Assembly: GCF_900107685.1 (NCBI RefSeq)
Contig: NZ_FNRQ01000006.1
Coordinates: 186,001 to 250,000 of the forward strand
Direction: 5' to 3'
Length of the DNA stretch: 64,000 bases
Origin: Paraburkholderia sartisoli
GTDB taxonomy: Bacteria > Pseudomonadota > Gammaproteobacteria > Burkholderiales > Burkholderiaceae
Shown: one piece after another, positions 7,131 through 15,419 of the stretch
Layout: the number at the start of each line of letters is the position of its first letter
Numbering within the stretch: the stretch's first letter is position 1
Notes under the pieces: model-generated
Told to the model about the DNA's origin: nothing
What the model saw: only the letters and a program-made list of their open reading frames with translations
Database searches by the model: none
Made by a program: the position numbers and the translations under genes

Positions 7131-8201
7131 TTACTTCGACAGCAACATCTGTTCGATCTGCTTCAGGATGTCGTCGCGCTTTTCGCGCGTGAGCCCGCGC
7201 AACCTGAGTTCCAGACGGTCATCACCGTATGATTTCAGATCTCCGACCGTCACTCCGTCGAGTTTGATATCGAGCCGCTGGGCATAGCGCTGACGTCCGG
7301 CCGGCTTCGGGATTTCCTGCGCGGTTGCGCGGCCTTTGACGATGTCCGCGACCTGCCGCGTGCTCAGATCATCCGAAAGAATCTTGTTGATCAGGCGCAG
7401 CGTGGCGTCAGTGCCGCGCGCGCTGTGGTATCGGCCAACCTGATAGCCCATGTTCGAGCCAAAGCGGTCAGGCCGGACGACCATTTCATGCATGACAGCT
7501 TCAGGCAACTTCGCGATTGACAGCGCGACGGCCACGGTCGATTCATCGAGACCGAGATGTTCGGCGAGTTCTTTCTGGCTTTGAAAATGTTTATCGTCCA
7601 GAAAGCGCTTCCAGACGACGGCATTATCAAAGACAGTCTGCGAATCGCGTTGAACGTTGAGGTCGTAGCCGAGTTTGTAGCTCTGGATACCGATCGGCAG
7701 ATCGATGACGATTGCCTTGACGGAATCCTTGTTCGCCTCTTTCAACGCCCGAACGCGGCGGCCGCCATCGCTGACGAAATAACTGCCGGGATTGTCATAG
7801 TCGGGGATGACATGGATCGCCTGTTGTTGTCCCTGCTTCGCCAGATTGACGGCGAGTTCGGCAATCGACGACTTCAAATAGAAATGACGTGGATTGAACG
7901 GACTCGGCTTGATGGTTTTCAGCGCAAGTTCAATCACCTGGCCGGAACGGTATCCATGCTCGACGCGCCAGGCGTGATACTCGGGCGATTCGCTCGCAGC
8001 TTGCGACAGTGCGGGCTCCTCGACCATCGACACAACCGCGGCGTCAGGTTGACTGGAGCGCCCCGGCACGTCGGCTGACTTCGCGTCGCTACGTTGAACG
8101 AGGCCGTCGATGGCGTTGAGTCGGTCGAGCGCGGTACGTTTCTCACTGCTGGTCGTGTCAGGACGCGCCTGGAAGCCTTTAGCGAATTGGGAGGGTTTCA
8201 T
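7131..8201 (-). CDS. parB: ParB-family partition protein
   Basis: The 356-residue centromere-binding protein spreads from parS and loads partition complexes. The N-terminal ParB/sulfiredoxin-like domain covers about residues 90-190. It starts with 'ALKTIKPSPFNPR', and its nucleotide-binding patch reads 'SDGGRRVRAL', a variation on the usual GERRxRA box. The HTH follows at about 215-245 ('ELAEHLGLDESTVAVALSIAKLPE'), and the C-terminal part (about 290-356) should dimerise. The gene follows parA by 24 bp, and an imperfect parS fills that gap. It converges with repA. The ATG at 8201 is the first start after parA. Confidence 0.92.
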   Translation of the reverse strand: MKPSQFAKGFQARPDTTSSEKRTALDRLNAIDGLVQRSDAKSADVPGRSSQPDAAVVSMVEEPALSQAASESPEYHAWRVEHGYRSGQVIELALKTIKPSPFNPRHFYLKSSIAELAVNLAKQGQQQAIHVIPDYDNPGSYFVSDGGRRVRALKEANKDSVKAIVIDLPIGIQSYKLGYDLNVQRDSQTVFDNAVVWKRFLDDKHFQSQKELAEHLGLDESTVAVALSIAKLPEAVMHEMVVRPDRFGSNMGYQVGRYHSARGTDATLRLINKILSDDLSTRQVADIVKGRATAQEIPKPAGRQRYAQRLDIKLDGVTVGDLKSYGDDRLELRLRGLTREKRDDILKQIEQMLLSK

Positions 8202-8209
8202 TCAGGGTC

Positions 8210-8225
8210 CTTTATGCGCATAAAT
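8210..8225. other. Imperfect parS between parA and parB
   Basis: CTTTATGCGCATAAAT keeps the central 14 bp of the perfect 16-bp palindrome found twice upstream of parA and differs only at the outermost bases. It occupies the gap between the parA stop and the parB start. Confidence 0.75.
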
Positions 8226-8888
8226 TCAGGGAAGCAAGGCGGCGATCTCGTTCGCGCACGCCCGTATTTCAAAGCTTGCGAGCTTGGCGCCGCGGTCATT
8301 CATCTGCAGGACGGTCTGTCCAAGTGCCATGGCCTGTTTATAGGCCTCTCGCGTCGGAATCTGGGTTTTGAGCAATGGAAACCCGAGTTCTTCGAGGGCA
8401 CGTTTAAGTTCGCGGGTCAGCATGCGCTTCTCTTCCGTTTTGTTGAGCAGGAAGACGGCACGAAGGTCCTCATTCATGACTTGAGCCTGCTGAATGAGTT
8501 TGACGAGGCCGACGCTTGACCAATAGTCAGCGGGCGATGATGAGGTGGGAATGACAGCGACAGTCGCGGCGAGCAAAACGACGCCCGAGACTTTTTCGGT
8601 AATGGACGGTGGACAGTCGACGACGATGATGTCGTAATCGCCGACGAATTTCTTGATCTCGCGATGGATCTGGCCGCCCGCCTCGGAGAGATTGACCACC
8701 GGAAACGGAATTCCCGATTCTCCTTCAGACGACGCGCTTGCCCAGTGAACGAGGGTGTTCTGACCATCGGCGTCTACAACGAGGACGCGCTTGCCTTTTT
8801 CGTGGAAGGCAGCGCCAAGGTGCATGGCGATAGTGCTCTTCCCGACTCCGCCTTTTTGTTGCGTGACTGCGATGATTTCAGCTGCCAA
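8226..8888 (-). CDS. parA: ParA-family partition ATPase
   Basis: The 220-residue Walker-type ATPase drives segregation of the replicon. It has the deviant Walker A near the N-terminus ('QQKGGVGKSTIAMHLG', about residues 10-25) and a Walker A' region 'RVLVVDADGQNT'. Its Walker B is 'DIIVVDCPPSI'. It lacks an N-terminal HTH, so it is a short (type Ib-sized) ParA, although its ParB partner is full length. The start is a TTG at 8888 behind a strong GAGGTG Shine-Dalgarno. It is the first gene of a parA-parB operon, with parS copies upstream and between the genes. Confidence 0.93.
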   Translation of the reverse strand: MAAEIIAVTQQKGGVGKSTIAMHLGAAFHEKGKRVLVVDADGQNTLVHWASASSEGESGIPFPVVNLSEAGGQIHREIKKFVGDYDIIVVDCPPSITEKVSGVVLLAATVAVIPTSSSPADYWSSVGLVKLIQQAQVMNEDLRAVFLLNKTEEKRMLTRELKRALEELGFPLLKTQIPTREAYKQAMALGQTVLQMNDRGAKLASFEIRACANEIAALLP

Positions 8889-8989
8889 TTCTTCACCTCA
8901 TTTTTAGACGCTGATGGATTTTACCGTGATGAATTTTGATTTCAATGATTTTCGTCGTTCAGACGCGACGAATTAGCCATTCGGCCAAG

Positions 8990-9005
8990 GTTTATGCGCA
9001 TAAAC
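8990..9005. other. parS: parS centromere site
   Basis: GTTTATGCGCATAAAC is a perfect 16-bp palindrome about 100 bp upstream of parA. From memory it equals the parS of the second chromosome of Burkholderia cenocepacia. The identical sequence recurs at 9226-9241. Confidence 0.92.
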
Positions 9006-9225
9006 GGGTTCCCGCTAGCGGATGAGCCGCGGCAACGACTGCTTTCGATATTTCGTTGGTTTGAAGTGGTGTTCGGGCCGAGAAGGTGTTGTGGCCATTT
9101 ATTTTGTGGCGACGCGATTCGCCGCTGTCAGGAGACGGCGCGGATTTGTCGACGTCTCAGCGCAGGCTGCGGACTTACCGCAATCCGTACACTGCATGTC
9201 CGCAGACCCAAACAATCGGACTCGC

Positions 9226-9241
9226 GTTTATGCGCATAAAC
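9226..9241. other. parS: parS centromere site
   Basis: This is the second perfect copy of GTTTATGCGCATAAAC, 236 bp from the first. The two copies plus the imperfect site between parA and parB form a three-site centromere spanning about 1 kb. Confidence 0.92.
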
Positions 9242-9827
9242 CAGGAGGCAATGAATCGTCATCGGGGAATGACATCGAGACGGACAGATTGCCAACTGCC
9301 GGTATCCCGGCCTTCCGGGCGCGAAACCAGAGTTCGCGTTTTCGCCGGATAGAGTTCATCCCGCTAGCGGCTCGTTTGCACCTGCATCGAACGCTTTCGC
9401 CGCGAAGCACACGTCGATGCGTGGGCTATTAAAGAGGTGGCTTAACCTGACGGCCGGGAATGCCCTGATCCCGCAGGTCTTCTACCGGGCGCAATCGGCA
9501 TTGGAATTGCTCACTCCAGGAAGCGCAACTCACGTTCAGCGAGAGGGCCTCAGTTCAGGCCGTAATCCCTTCTTCGATGCAACAACCAGCGCTTCGACAA
9601 CAGAGCGATATACACCACAAACGAGCACGAATCGTCGATCGGCCCGCAAATCGACACCTGATGCGCTCCCACACCTAAAGCATCGCCAGCAAAAGCAACC
9701 CGTGCGGAATCCACATCGAACGCCGATTCATCTGGTCACCAACTCAAGAACCCCGGCAACTGAAATCAGGCGGAATCGGTACACTTCCGGTTGCTCAACG
9801 ACCAACAGCTGGCAAGCGTCCCAAACC

Positions 9828-10196
9828 ATGATCACGATCTATCACAACACTCGCTGCTCGAAATCGAGAGGCGCTTGCGACCTCGTCGCAAATGCCTTCA
9901 ACCCGAAAAATGAACCGGTGGAAATCGTCGAGTATCTGAAGAATCCACTGTCGGTCGCTCAACTGAAAGAGCTCAACCGCATGTTGGGGTGTTCCGTGCG
10001 CGAGATGATGCGCGACACGGAAAAGGAGTACGCGGCGTTGGGTCTCGCTGCTCCCGAGTTGACAGATGATCAGTTATACGAAGCAATAGAGGCGAACCCG
10101 ATCCTGCTGCAACGCCCGATTGTCGTGCGAAATGGACGGGCGGTCATTGGCCGGCCGCCCGGGAACATCTCCGCGCTGTTTGCCAACGAGGATTGA
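9828..10196 (+). CDS. arsC: ArsC-family reductase (arsenate reductase, glutaredoxin type)
   Basis: The 122-residue thioredoxin-fold protein of the ArsC family reduces arsenate with glutathione and glutaredoxin in true members. The active-site cysteine sits in 'YHNTRCSKSRGA' near residue 10, and the C-terminal 'RPIVVRNGRAVIGRPP' carries the family arginines. No arsR, arsB or acr3 gene is nearby, so a function in arsenic resistance is not shown by context. The ATG at 9828 starts exactly at the family's N-terminal strand ('MITIYHNTRC'). The frame remains open upstream, but that part has no family similarity. The gene converges with the binding-protein gene at 10255. Confidence 0.87.
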   Translation: MITIYHNTRCSKSRGACDLVANAFNPKNEPVEIVEYLKNPLSVAQLKELNRMLGCSVREMMRDTEKEYAALGLAAPELTDDQLYEAIEANPILLQRPIVVRNGRAVIGRPPGNISALFANED

Positions 10197-10254
10197 TCGA
10201 CAACGATTGCGAGAAAGCGTCGACTCAGGCCAAAGGTAAAGCACGCCGTCGCGC

Positions 10255-11220
10255 TTATCCTTTCGCGACGAGCACTGCATCCCGAGTCACGATCTTTGCC
10301 GGAATGATGTGCAGTTCAGCGAACGTGTCTGCAATCCGCTGTTGTGAGGCAAGCACGCCGGCGTCGACGGGTTTGTAGATGTGCGCGTAGTGTCGCAGCC
10401 CCGCTTCGATCACCTTTTCATCGAGGCCCTGAATGGGCGCGAGCTGCGCCGCGGCTTCCGGATAGTGTCCACGGACCCAGGCGCCTTCCTTGTTGACTTC
10501 GTCGATCACGATGGAGAGCACATCGCCGTTGTCCCGAGCGAACGGCCGCGCGCTCAGGAAGAATTGATGGTGATCCACGATACCGCTCGCGTCCGCAAGC
10601 AGCCGCGCGTTCGGTTGCTGTTTTGCGGCTTCGAGAAAGGGATACCAGATCGCCCATGCATCGATCGCGCCGCGCTCGAATGCGGCGCGCGCATCGGCCG
10701 GCGCCAGGAACACCGGTTGTACGTCAGCATACGTGACGCCCGCTTTCTGCAGCGCCGCGACGAGAAACCAGTGCACGTCCGAACCTTTGTTCAACGCAAT
10801 TTTCTTGCCCTTCAGATCGGCAAGGGTGTGGATGGGCGCGTCCCGATGGACGAGGATGCCTTCCGCGTGTGGCGTCGGCACCTCATAGGCGGTGTAGACG
10901 AAGTTCGCGCCCGCGGCTTGCGCAATGACGGGCGGCGCCTCGCCGACGTAGCCAAAATCGATCGCGCCGACGTTCAGGCCTTCCAGTAGCTGCGGGCCCG
11001 CCGGAAACTCGTTCCACTTCACCGATACGCCGAGCGGTGCAAGGCGTTTCTCGAGCGTTTGCTTCGACTTGAGCAGCACGAGCGTGCTCGCAGCCTTCTG
11101 GTAGCCGATGCGCAGCTCCCGCTTGGACGTGCCCGCGAAAACGGGCAGGGCAGCCGCGGCCAGCGCGGCGCCGGCGCCGACAATGAACGCACGACGTGCC
11201 GGTGTGAAAGTTCGTGACAT
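10255..11220 (-). CDS. Aliphatic sulfonate-type ABC transporter substrate-binding protein
   Basis: The 321-residue periplasmic protein resembles SsuA/TauA. It has a twin-arginine-like start with a hydrophobic core ('RRAFIVGAGAALAAAALPVFA', split by the signal), then 'LRIGYQKAASTLVLLKSKQTLEKRL', typical of the SsuA/NMT1 family. Later motifs are 'GAIDFGYVGEAPPVIAQAAGA' and 'AIDAWAIWYPF'. It would deliver sulfonates to an SsuBC permease and ATPase. Neither is in the window, so it is an orphan binding protein. The ATG at 11220 is chosen because it begins the signal peptide. The upstream extension of the frame is not protein-like. The gene is divergent from the GntP permease. Confidence 0.85.
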   Translation of the reverse strand: MSRTFTPARRAFIVGAGAALAAAALPVFAGTSKRELRIGYQKAASTLVLLKSKQTLEKRLAPLGVSVKWNEFPAGPQLLEGLNVGAIDFGYVGEAPPVIAQAAGANFVYTAYEVPTPHAEGILVHRDAPIHTLADLKGKKIALNKGSDVHWFLVAALQKAGVTYADVQPVFLAPADARAAFERGAIDAWAIWYPFLEAAKQQPNARLLADASGIVDHHQFFLSARPFARDNGDVLSIVIDEVNKEGAWVRGHYPEAAAQLAPIQGLDEKVIEAGLRHYAHIYKPVDAGVLASQQRIADTFAELHIIPAKIVTRDAVLVAKG

Positions 11221-11481
11221 AAGAGGATTTCTGACGTGATGGCGGACGCAACGTGGACCGGTTGCGGCCAACGATAAGACGCCCCACGCCAAATGCGAAC
11301 TGATGGATTCGCATAAGCAAATCACACGGCTCCTCTGCTGATCACTACACACGTCGACGATTAGAGCAGACAACCTGACGCGCCGGTATCGGCCGAATGG
11401 CCAGGCTGCCGCGTTCCTCAGTGCCCGCTACAATTCGTCCGTGCCTCTCACGTAGCGCCTTCAACCAACCCAGGAAACACC

Positions 11482-12858
11482 GTGCATCCATTGACCCCCC
11501 TTGTGCCATGGGCCGCCCACGACACCCAGCTCATTCTTTCCTGTGTGCTGGGGCTCGCGATCATCGTCGTCTTTATCAGCGCGCTCAAGCTCGCCCCGTT
11601 TCTGTCCATTCTGGTCGGCACGTTCGCGGCGGGATTCGCGGCGGGTTTGCCGCTCGAAGCGGTTGCGAGTGCGTTTAGCAAGGGCGCCGGCGCGTTGCTG
11701 GGGGACGTCGGCATCATCATCGCGCTGGGCGCGATGCTCGGCGCGTTAATGGCCGATTCAGGCGCGGCCGACCGGCTCGTTTCCACGATCCTCAAGCACT
11801 CCACGCCGCGCCTGTTGCCATGGATGATGGCGCTCGTCGCCATCATTATCGGGTTGCCGCTTTTCTTCGAGGTCGGGCTCGTCATGATGGTGCCGATCAT
11901 CTTCGTGATGGCGCGCCGCTCGCAGCAACCCATCTTGCGCATCGCGATTCCCGCGCTGGCCGGCATGACAACCCTGCATGCGCTGCTGCCGCCGCACCCG
12001 GGGCCGCTGATCGCCGTGAGCGCGCTCCACGCCGATCTGGGCATGACGCTGGGGCTCGGTCTGATCGTCGCGATTCCCGCTGTGATTCTCGCCGGGCCGC
12101 TGTACGGCATGTGGCTGTCAAAGCGCATGCACGTCGTCGAGCCCGAGGAGATGGGCAAGCTGTTCACGGCCCAATCCGATCAGTCGGAGCCGCCAGGCTT
12201 TGCGATTTCGCTGATCACGATCCTGCTGCCGGTCGTGCTGATGCTGGGCCGCACGGTCGCAAAGCTGGGTCTGTCGCCGGAGACGTTTCTTTTCGATGCG
12301 CTCGACTTTCTGGGTGAGCCGCTCGTGGCGCTGGGTCTTACCGTGCTCTTCGCGATCGTTGCGCTAGGCTGGTCGCGCGGCATGCCTCGCGAGCGCGTCG
12401 GCGGCATTCTCCGCAAGAGCCTGCCGCCGATCGCCGCGCTGCTTCTGACCATCGGCGCGGGCGGGGGGCTCAAGCAGACGCTCGTCGCGGCTGGCATCAG
12501 CATGACCATCGGCAAGATCGCGGTCGGCGCGCATCTTCCGCTCATCCTGCTCGCCTGGCTGATCGCCGTCGCGTTCCGTCAGGCAACCGGTTCTGCCACC
12601 GTCGCCACGACCGCGACGGCCGGTATCGTTGCACCTGTCGTCACTGGCCTGAGCGCGACGCACAGTTCGTTGATGGCGCTCGCGATCGGCGCGGGTTCAG
12701 TCTTCTTCTGCCACGTGAACGACGCGGGTTTCTGGATGGTGCGCGAGTACTTCGGGTTGCAACTCAAGCAGACTGTCTTCGTCTGGTCGATTCTGCAAAC
12801 GATCGTTTCGGTGGTCGGACTTGCCTTGACGCTTGTTCTATGGGGCGTGCTGACCTGA
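11482..12858 (+). CDS. GntP-family gluconate:H+ symporter
   Basis: The 458-residue inner-membrane permease of the GntP family takes up gluconate or related sugar acids. It has about 12-14 hydrophobic segments along its length and typical family stretches such as 'GLPLFFEVGLVMMVPII' and 'HALLPPHPGPLIAV' (about residues 128-180). The C-terminal part has 'RQATGSATVATTATAGIVAP' and 'NDAGFWMVREYFG'. The start is GTG at 11482 behind CAGGAAA. No gluconate kinase or GntR regulator is adjacent, so the exact substrate is open. Confidence 0.9.
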   Translation: MHPLTPLVPWAAHDTQLILSCVLGLAIIVVFISALKLAPFLSILVGTFAAGFAAGLPLEAVASAFSKGAGALLGDVGIIIALGAMLGALMADSGAADRLVSTILKHSTPRLLPWMMALVAIIIGLPLFFEVGLVMMVPIIFVMARRSQQPILRIAIPALAGMTTLHALLPPHPGPLIAVSALHADLGMTLGLGLIVAIPAVILAGPLYGMWLSKRMHVVEPEEMGKLFTAQSDQSEPPGFAISLITILLPVVLMLGRTVAKLGLSPETFLFDALDFLGEPLVALGLTVLFAIVALGWSRGMPRERVGGILRKSLPPIAALLLTIGAGGGLKQTLVAAGISMTIGKIAVGAHLPLILLAWLIAVAFRQATGSATVATTATAGIVAPVVTGLSATHSSLMALAIGAGSVFFCHVNDAGFWMVREYFGLQLKQTVFVWSILQTIVSVVGLALTLVLWGVLT

Positions 12859-13117
12859 GGTGGGATTCTGGCGCCGAAGCGTGGCGCCCTGCACAACGGA
12901 AGCGAACCTGCAACGCTACGCGATGCAATGCGCCACGCGCACCACCCGCAGGCTGGCAGGAATTGCCTGCTGAGTGGCAACCGTGCGGTGCGTCGCGTCG
13001 CTAGACTGGTTGCATCGGTATCAGGCGCGCCGCATGAAGACGTGTCGCGCCAGTGAACGAACCCGGCGACCTGCAGAAGCGCGTCACGCCCTTTCCATTT
13101 CGCCCAGGAGTCTTTTG

Positions 13118-13408
13118 ATGCTGGAATTGCGACCCTCCTGCGAATGCTGCGGTAAATCCCTGCCGCCCAGCGCAACCGACGCAATGATCTGCACGTACGA
13201 ATGCACGTTTTGTGAAGTTTGCGCGTTGAGCGTGCTACGCAATGTCTGTCCGAATTGTGGCGGCAATTTTCAGTTGCGGCCGAATCGCCCGAAGGCGATG
13301 CTGGCGAAACATCCGGCACGCGCGGAGCGGCACGAAGCGAAGATCGACGAGGCATCGCATGCGCGGTATTTCGAGCGCTATCGCACGACACCACCGTCCA
13401 GGCGTTGA
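13118..13408 (+). CDS. DUF1272 zinc-binding small protein
   Basis: The 96-residue protein has the DUF1272 pattern: 'MLELRPSCECCGKSLPP' followed by 'CTYECTFCEVCALSVLRNVCPNCGG', so about nine cysteines lie in the first 55 residues. These probably bind zinc. The C-terminal 40 residues are basic. The function of the family is not known to me. The ATG at 13118 follows a CAGGAG ribosome site by a good spacing and begins at the conserved MLELRPxCE start. It is flanked by unrelated genes. Confidence 0.85.
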   Translation: MLELRPSCECCGKSLPPSATDAMICTYECTFCEVCALSVLRNVCPNCGGNFQLRPNRPKAMLAKHPARAERHEAKIDEASHARYFERYRTTPPSRR

Positions 13409-13507
13409 GCGATCCGGCTCGCGGTTAGCCCAACGCAACGCCATAGCGAACCCTCATGCGTCACAACCCAGGGCACGACCCGAAACGCGCCCGACGTGTA
13501 CCAGAAC

Positions 13508-13711
13508 TTACTGCTCGTCCTCAGCCTCGCGGCCGCCGGCGGTGCCGTTGATTTCCTGCGACGCCGCGCGTAGCAGGCTGATATGTCGCCGGTAATTGCG
13601 GCAACCGCTGCAGGTCGGCAGATGCACGCCGATGGCGATCCACTCGCCAGCGGTCAGCGGGCGGTCGAGCGCGTCGGATAACAGTCGCGTGATGTGCTTA
13701 CACTTGCCCAT
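13508..13711 (-). CDS. Soluble zinc-finger anti-sigma factor
   Basis: The 67-residue protein has the ZAS/zf-HC2 pattern 'VHLPTCSGCRNYRRHI' (HxxxCxxC, about residues 29-37), preceded by an N-terminal cysteine ('GKCKHITRLL'). There is no membrane segment, so it is a cytoplasmic anti-sigma, possibly redox- or zinc-responsive. Its start lies inside the 3' end of the sigma-factor gene (14-bp overlap), which implies translational coupling. It is the likely negative regulator of that sigma factor. Confidence 0.82.
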   Translation of the reverse strand: MGKCKHITRLLSDALDRPLTAGEWIAIGVHLPTCSGCRNYRRHISLLRAASQEINGTAGGREAEDEQ

Positions 13712-14306
13712 TGACGTCCTCGCTGGAAAAGCCTTTCTCGCTGAGGCAGGTGCGCAACCGCAGCCGCGCACGGTAGATGAGCACGCTGCAGTGATTTGCC
13801 GTCATCTGAAGCTCGGTGCAGATGTCGGCCGTTTCCAGTTCGAGGAACTCACGCATCATGAACACGCGTCCGATGGTTTCCGGCAGATGGTCGAGGCAGA
13901 TCTCGAACAGTTCCCAGAACTGCTGCTGACGTAACGCTGTTTCGGGCGTCGGCCACGGTCGCGGTTTGGCCTGCGCCGACCAGTGCCCGTTCTCCTTGAA
14001 CAGCTCCCGGTCGAGCACGGATTCGTCGTCGAGTTCGGATTCGAGCGCCGACAGGTTCACGGTGCGGTGTCGCGCGCGCAACGTGTCGACGAGCTTGTGA
14101 CGCAGAATGCCGAACACCCAGGTCTTGTGCCCGGACTGTCCCTCGAAACGATCGACCTGCGTCCAGGCTGCGGCGAGCGCCTCCTGAACGGCGTCTTCGG
14201 CCGCCGCGGCATCGCGAAGCTGCAATCGTGCAAACCGGAGCAGGTCGCGGCGGAGTTGCGTCAGGTAGGCGGGATCGTCGAACGCGGGATGCTGCGGGGC
14301 GGTCAT
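13698..14306 (-). CDS. ECF sigma factor
   Basis: The 202-residue extracytoplasmic-function sigma factor has region 2 at about residues 10-85 ('AEDAVQEALAAAWTQVDRFEG' and 'FKTWVFGILRHKLVD', written here in short form) and region 4 at about 130-190 ('LPETIGRVFMMREFLELETADI' in part, 'LQMTANHCSVLIYRARLRLR'). It directs RNA polymerase to a stress regulon. The ATG at 14306 has a GGGGTGG site upstream. The frame continues 20 codons further upstream without domain content. It is co-transcribed with the overlapping anti-sigma gene. The targets are unknown. Confidence 0.9.
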   Translation of the reverse strand: MTAPQHPAFDDPAYLTQLRRDLLRFARLQLRDAAAAEDAVQEALAAAWTQVDRFEGQSGHKTWVFGILRHKLVDTLRARHRTVNLSALESELDDESVLDRELFKENGHWSAQAKPRPWPTPETALRQQQFWELFEICLDHLPETIGRVFMMREFLELETADICTELQMTANHCSVLIYRARLRLRTCLSEKGFSSEDVNGQV

Positions 14307-14856
14307 ACGCGCCACCCCCGGCGGACGGCGCCATCCAGGCGGATTCGCCCGACTGCGCATGCGCATGAGGCATCGGGCCGCGCCGGAGCACGCGGGAGGC
14401 GCGACGGTGGTCGTTGCCCAGTGATCGTCGGTGTGAATGCATGGCTGCTGTTGTCGCGGTCGGCGAAATCAATCGGGTTCATGTGTGCGTGTGCGATGAC
14501 GGATGGGTGCCGACGCGGGCTCACTGCAGGGCAAGCTCAGGAAGCGGCCCGACAGCATAACCGCACGAAGCGAACGCCAGCTCCGGACGCACAGCATTCC
14601 GTTTGCAACGGGAGCAGTCGCGGGCTGGTTCGCCCGTCATTCTCCCGCACGTTGCCATGCCGCGAGACAAGATTCGGCGCGTCGCGGGCGGCGGTCCGGT
14701 TTTCAGTCATCCCGCCTTGGTCGCGCGAAGGGCGGCTTTATGACAGTTGGCTTGCAAATGATTTCCTGACCCGCGCCGCAATCGTCAACGCCGCGGACCT
14801 GGTCAAACCGGGCCGCCGCCGCGAGCGTCGTTACAAGCGTTGATGCAGGACGCGCG
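14307..14856. other. Intergenic region, no gene recognised
   Basis: About 550 bp separate the sigma-factor start from the end of the next minus-strand gene. The part near 14340-14480 should carry the sigma operon promoter and contains a short palindrome around GCGCATGCGC (about 14357-14366). Open frames here are short and have no family features. Confidence 0.5.
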
Positions 14857-15063
14857 TCACACCTTGCCGCCGCCGTCGATTCCACATCCCTGCCGCCACA
14901 CCGCCTTGCCGCGCTCCGAGAGTTCGCCGCTGCTGTGTGCGGCGTCGCCTTCGGTGCCCTTGACCGCCATATCGCCGCCTGCCTGTTCCTGCGCTTTCTG
15001 CTCCTTGTGCTTGCGCGCCGCAACGGCTTCGTCGTGTGACCTGCCTGCGTAGTTCAATGTCAT
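14857..15063 (-). CDS. Small hydrophilic hypothetical protein
   Basis: The 68-residue, highly charged protein is rich in Lys, Glu, Gly and Ala ('SHDEAVAARKHKEQKAQEQA'). It has no signal peptide or membrane segment and is probably largely disordered. The ATG at 15063 has an excellent GAAGGAGAG ribosome site upstream, which is the main argument that it is real. Such short, Gly/Lys/Glu-rich proteins are often stress-induced in this group, but I do not recognise a named family. Confidence 0.6.
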   Translation of the reverse strand: MTLNYAGRSHDEAVAARKHKEQKAQEQAGGDMAVKGTEGDAAHSSGELSERGKAVWRQGCGIDGGGKV

Positions 15064-15236
15064 GTCTCTCTCCTTCTGAAAAACCATGGACCACAAAGGT
15101 TCGATGCCGCCGCGCCTGCACAGGTTCGTTTTTATGCGAGGCAACGCACCCGTGGACGGTCTCGTCTTGACCGCGGTTTTTGCGCACGGGAATAGATGCC
15201 GGGCGTTTTCCTTGATGGGCAAGGTTTGCAGCTCAC

Positions 15237-15297
15237 TTATCCACAAGGTTGTTCAACGAAACTGTGGATATCTTGAATGCACCGTGAGTTATCCACC
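15237..15297. promoter_or_regulatory. Cluster of three DnaA-box-like motifs
   Basis: TTATCCACA (15237-15245) matches the DnaA consensus perfectly. TGTGGATAT (15263-15271, inverted) and TTATCCACC (15289-15297) each have one mismatch. The starts are 26 bp apart in both steps. They lie in the promoter region shared by the small minus-strand gene and the FMN reductase gene. Possible roles are DnaA-dependent control or DnaA titration. Confidence 0.45.
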
Positions 15298-15419
15298 GCA
15301 AGCGGTGGCGCGGGCGTCTCACGGACGCTTCCCTTTCAGTCGTCACCGGCCCATTGACCGCCTATGATTGAGCATTGAGACCTTTTCGCGCGGCGTGCGC
15401 CCCACCTGAGGAAACAAAG

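Larger units (their letters stand above)
8889..9827. other. Centromere region upstream of parA, no convincing gene
   Basis: This stretch of about 940 bp carries the two perfect parS sites (8990 and 9226) and two copies of the 10-bp palindrome CCGCTAGCGG (9012-9021 and 9361-9370). The part next to parA (8900-8960) is AT-rich and should hold the parA promoter. The open frames here have no family features. From about 9430 to 9827 I see only ordinary sequence leading to the ArsC-like gene. Confidence 0.6.
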
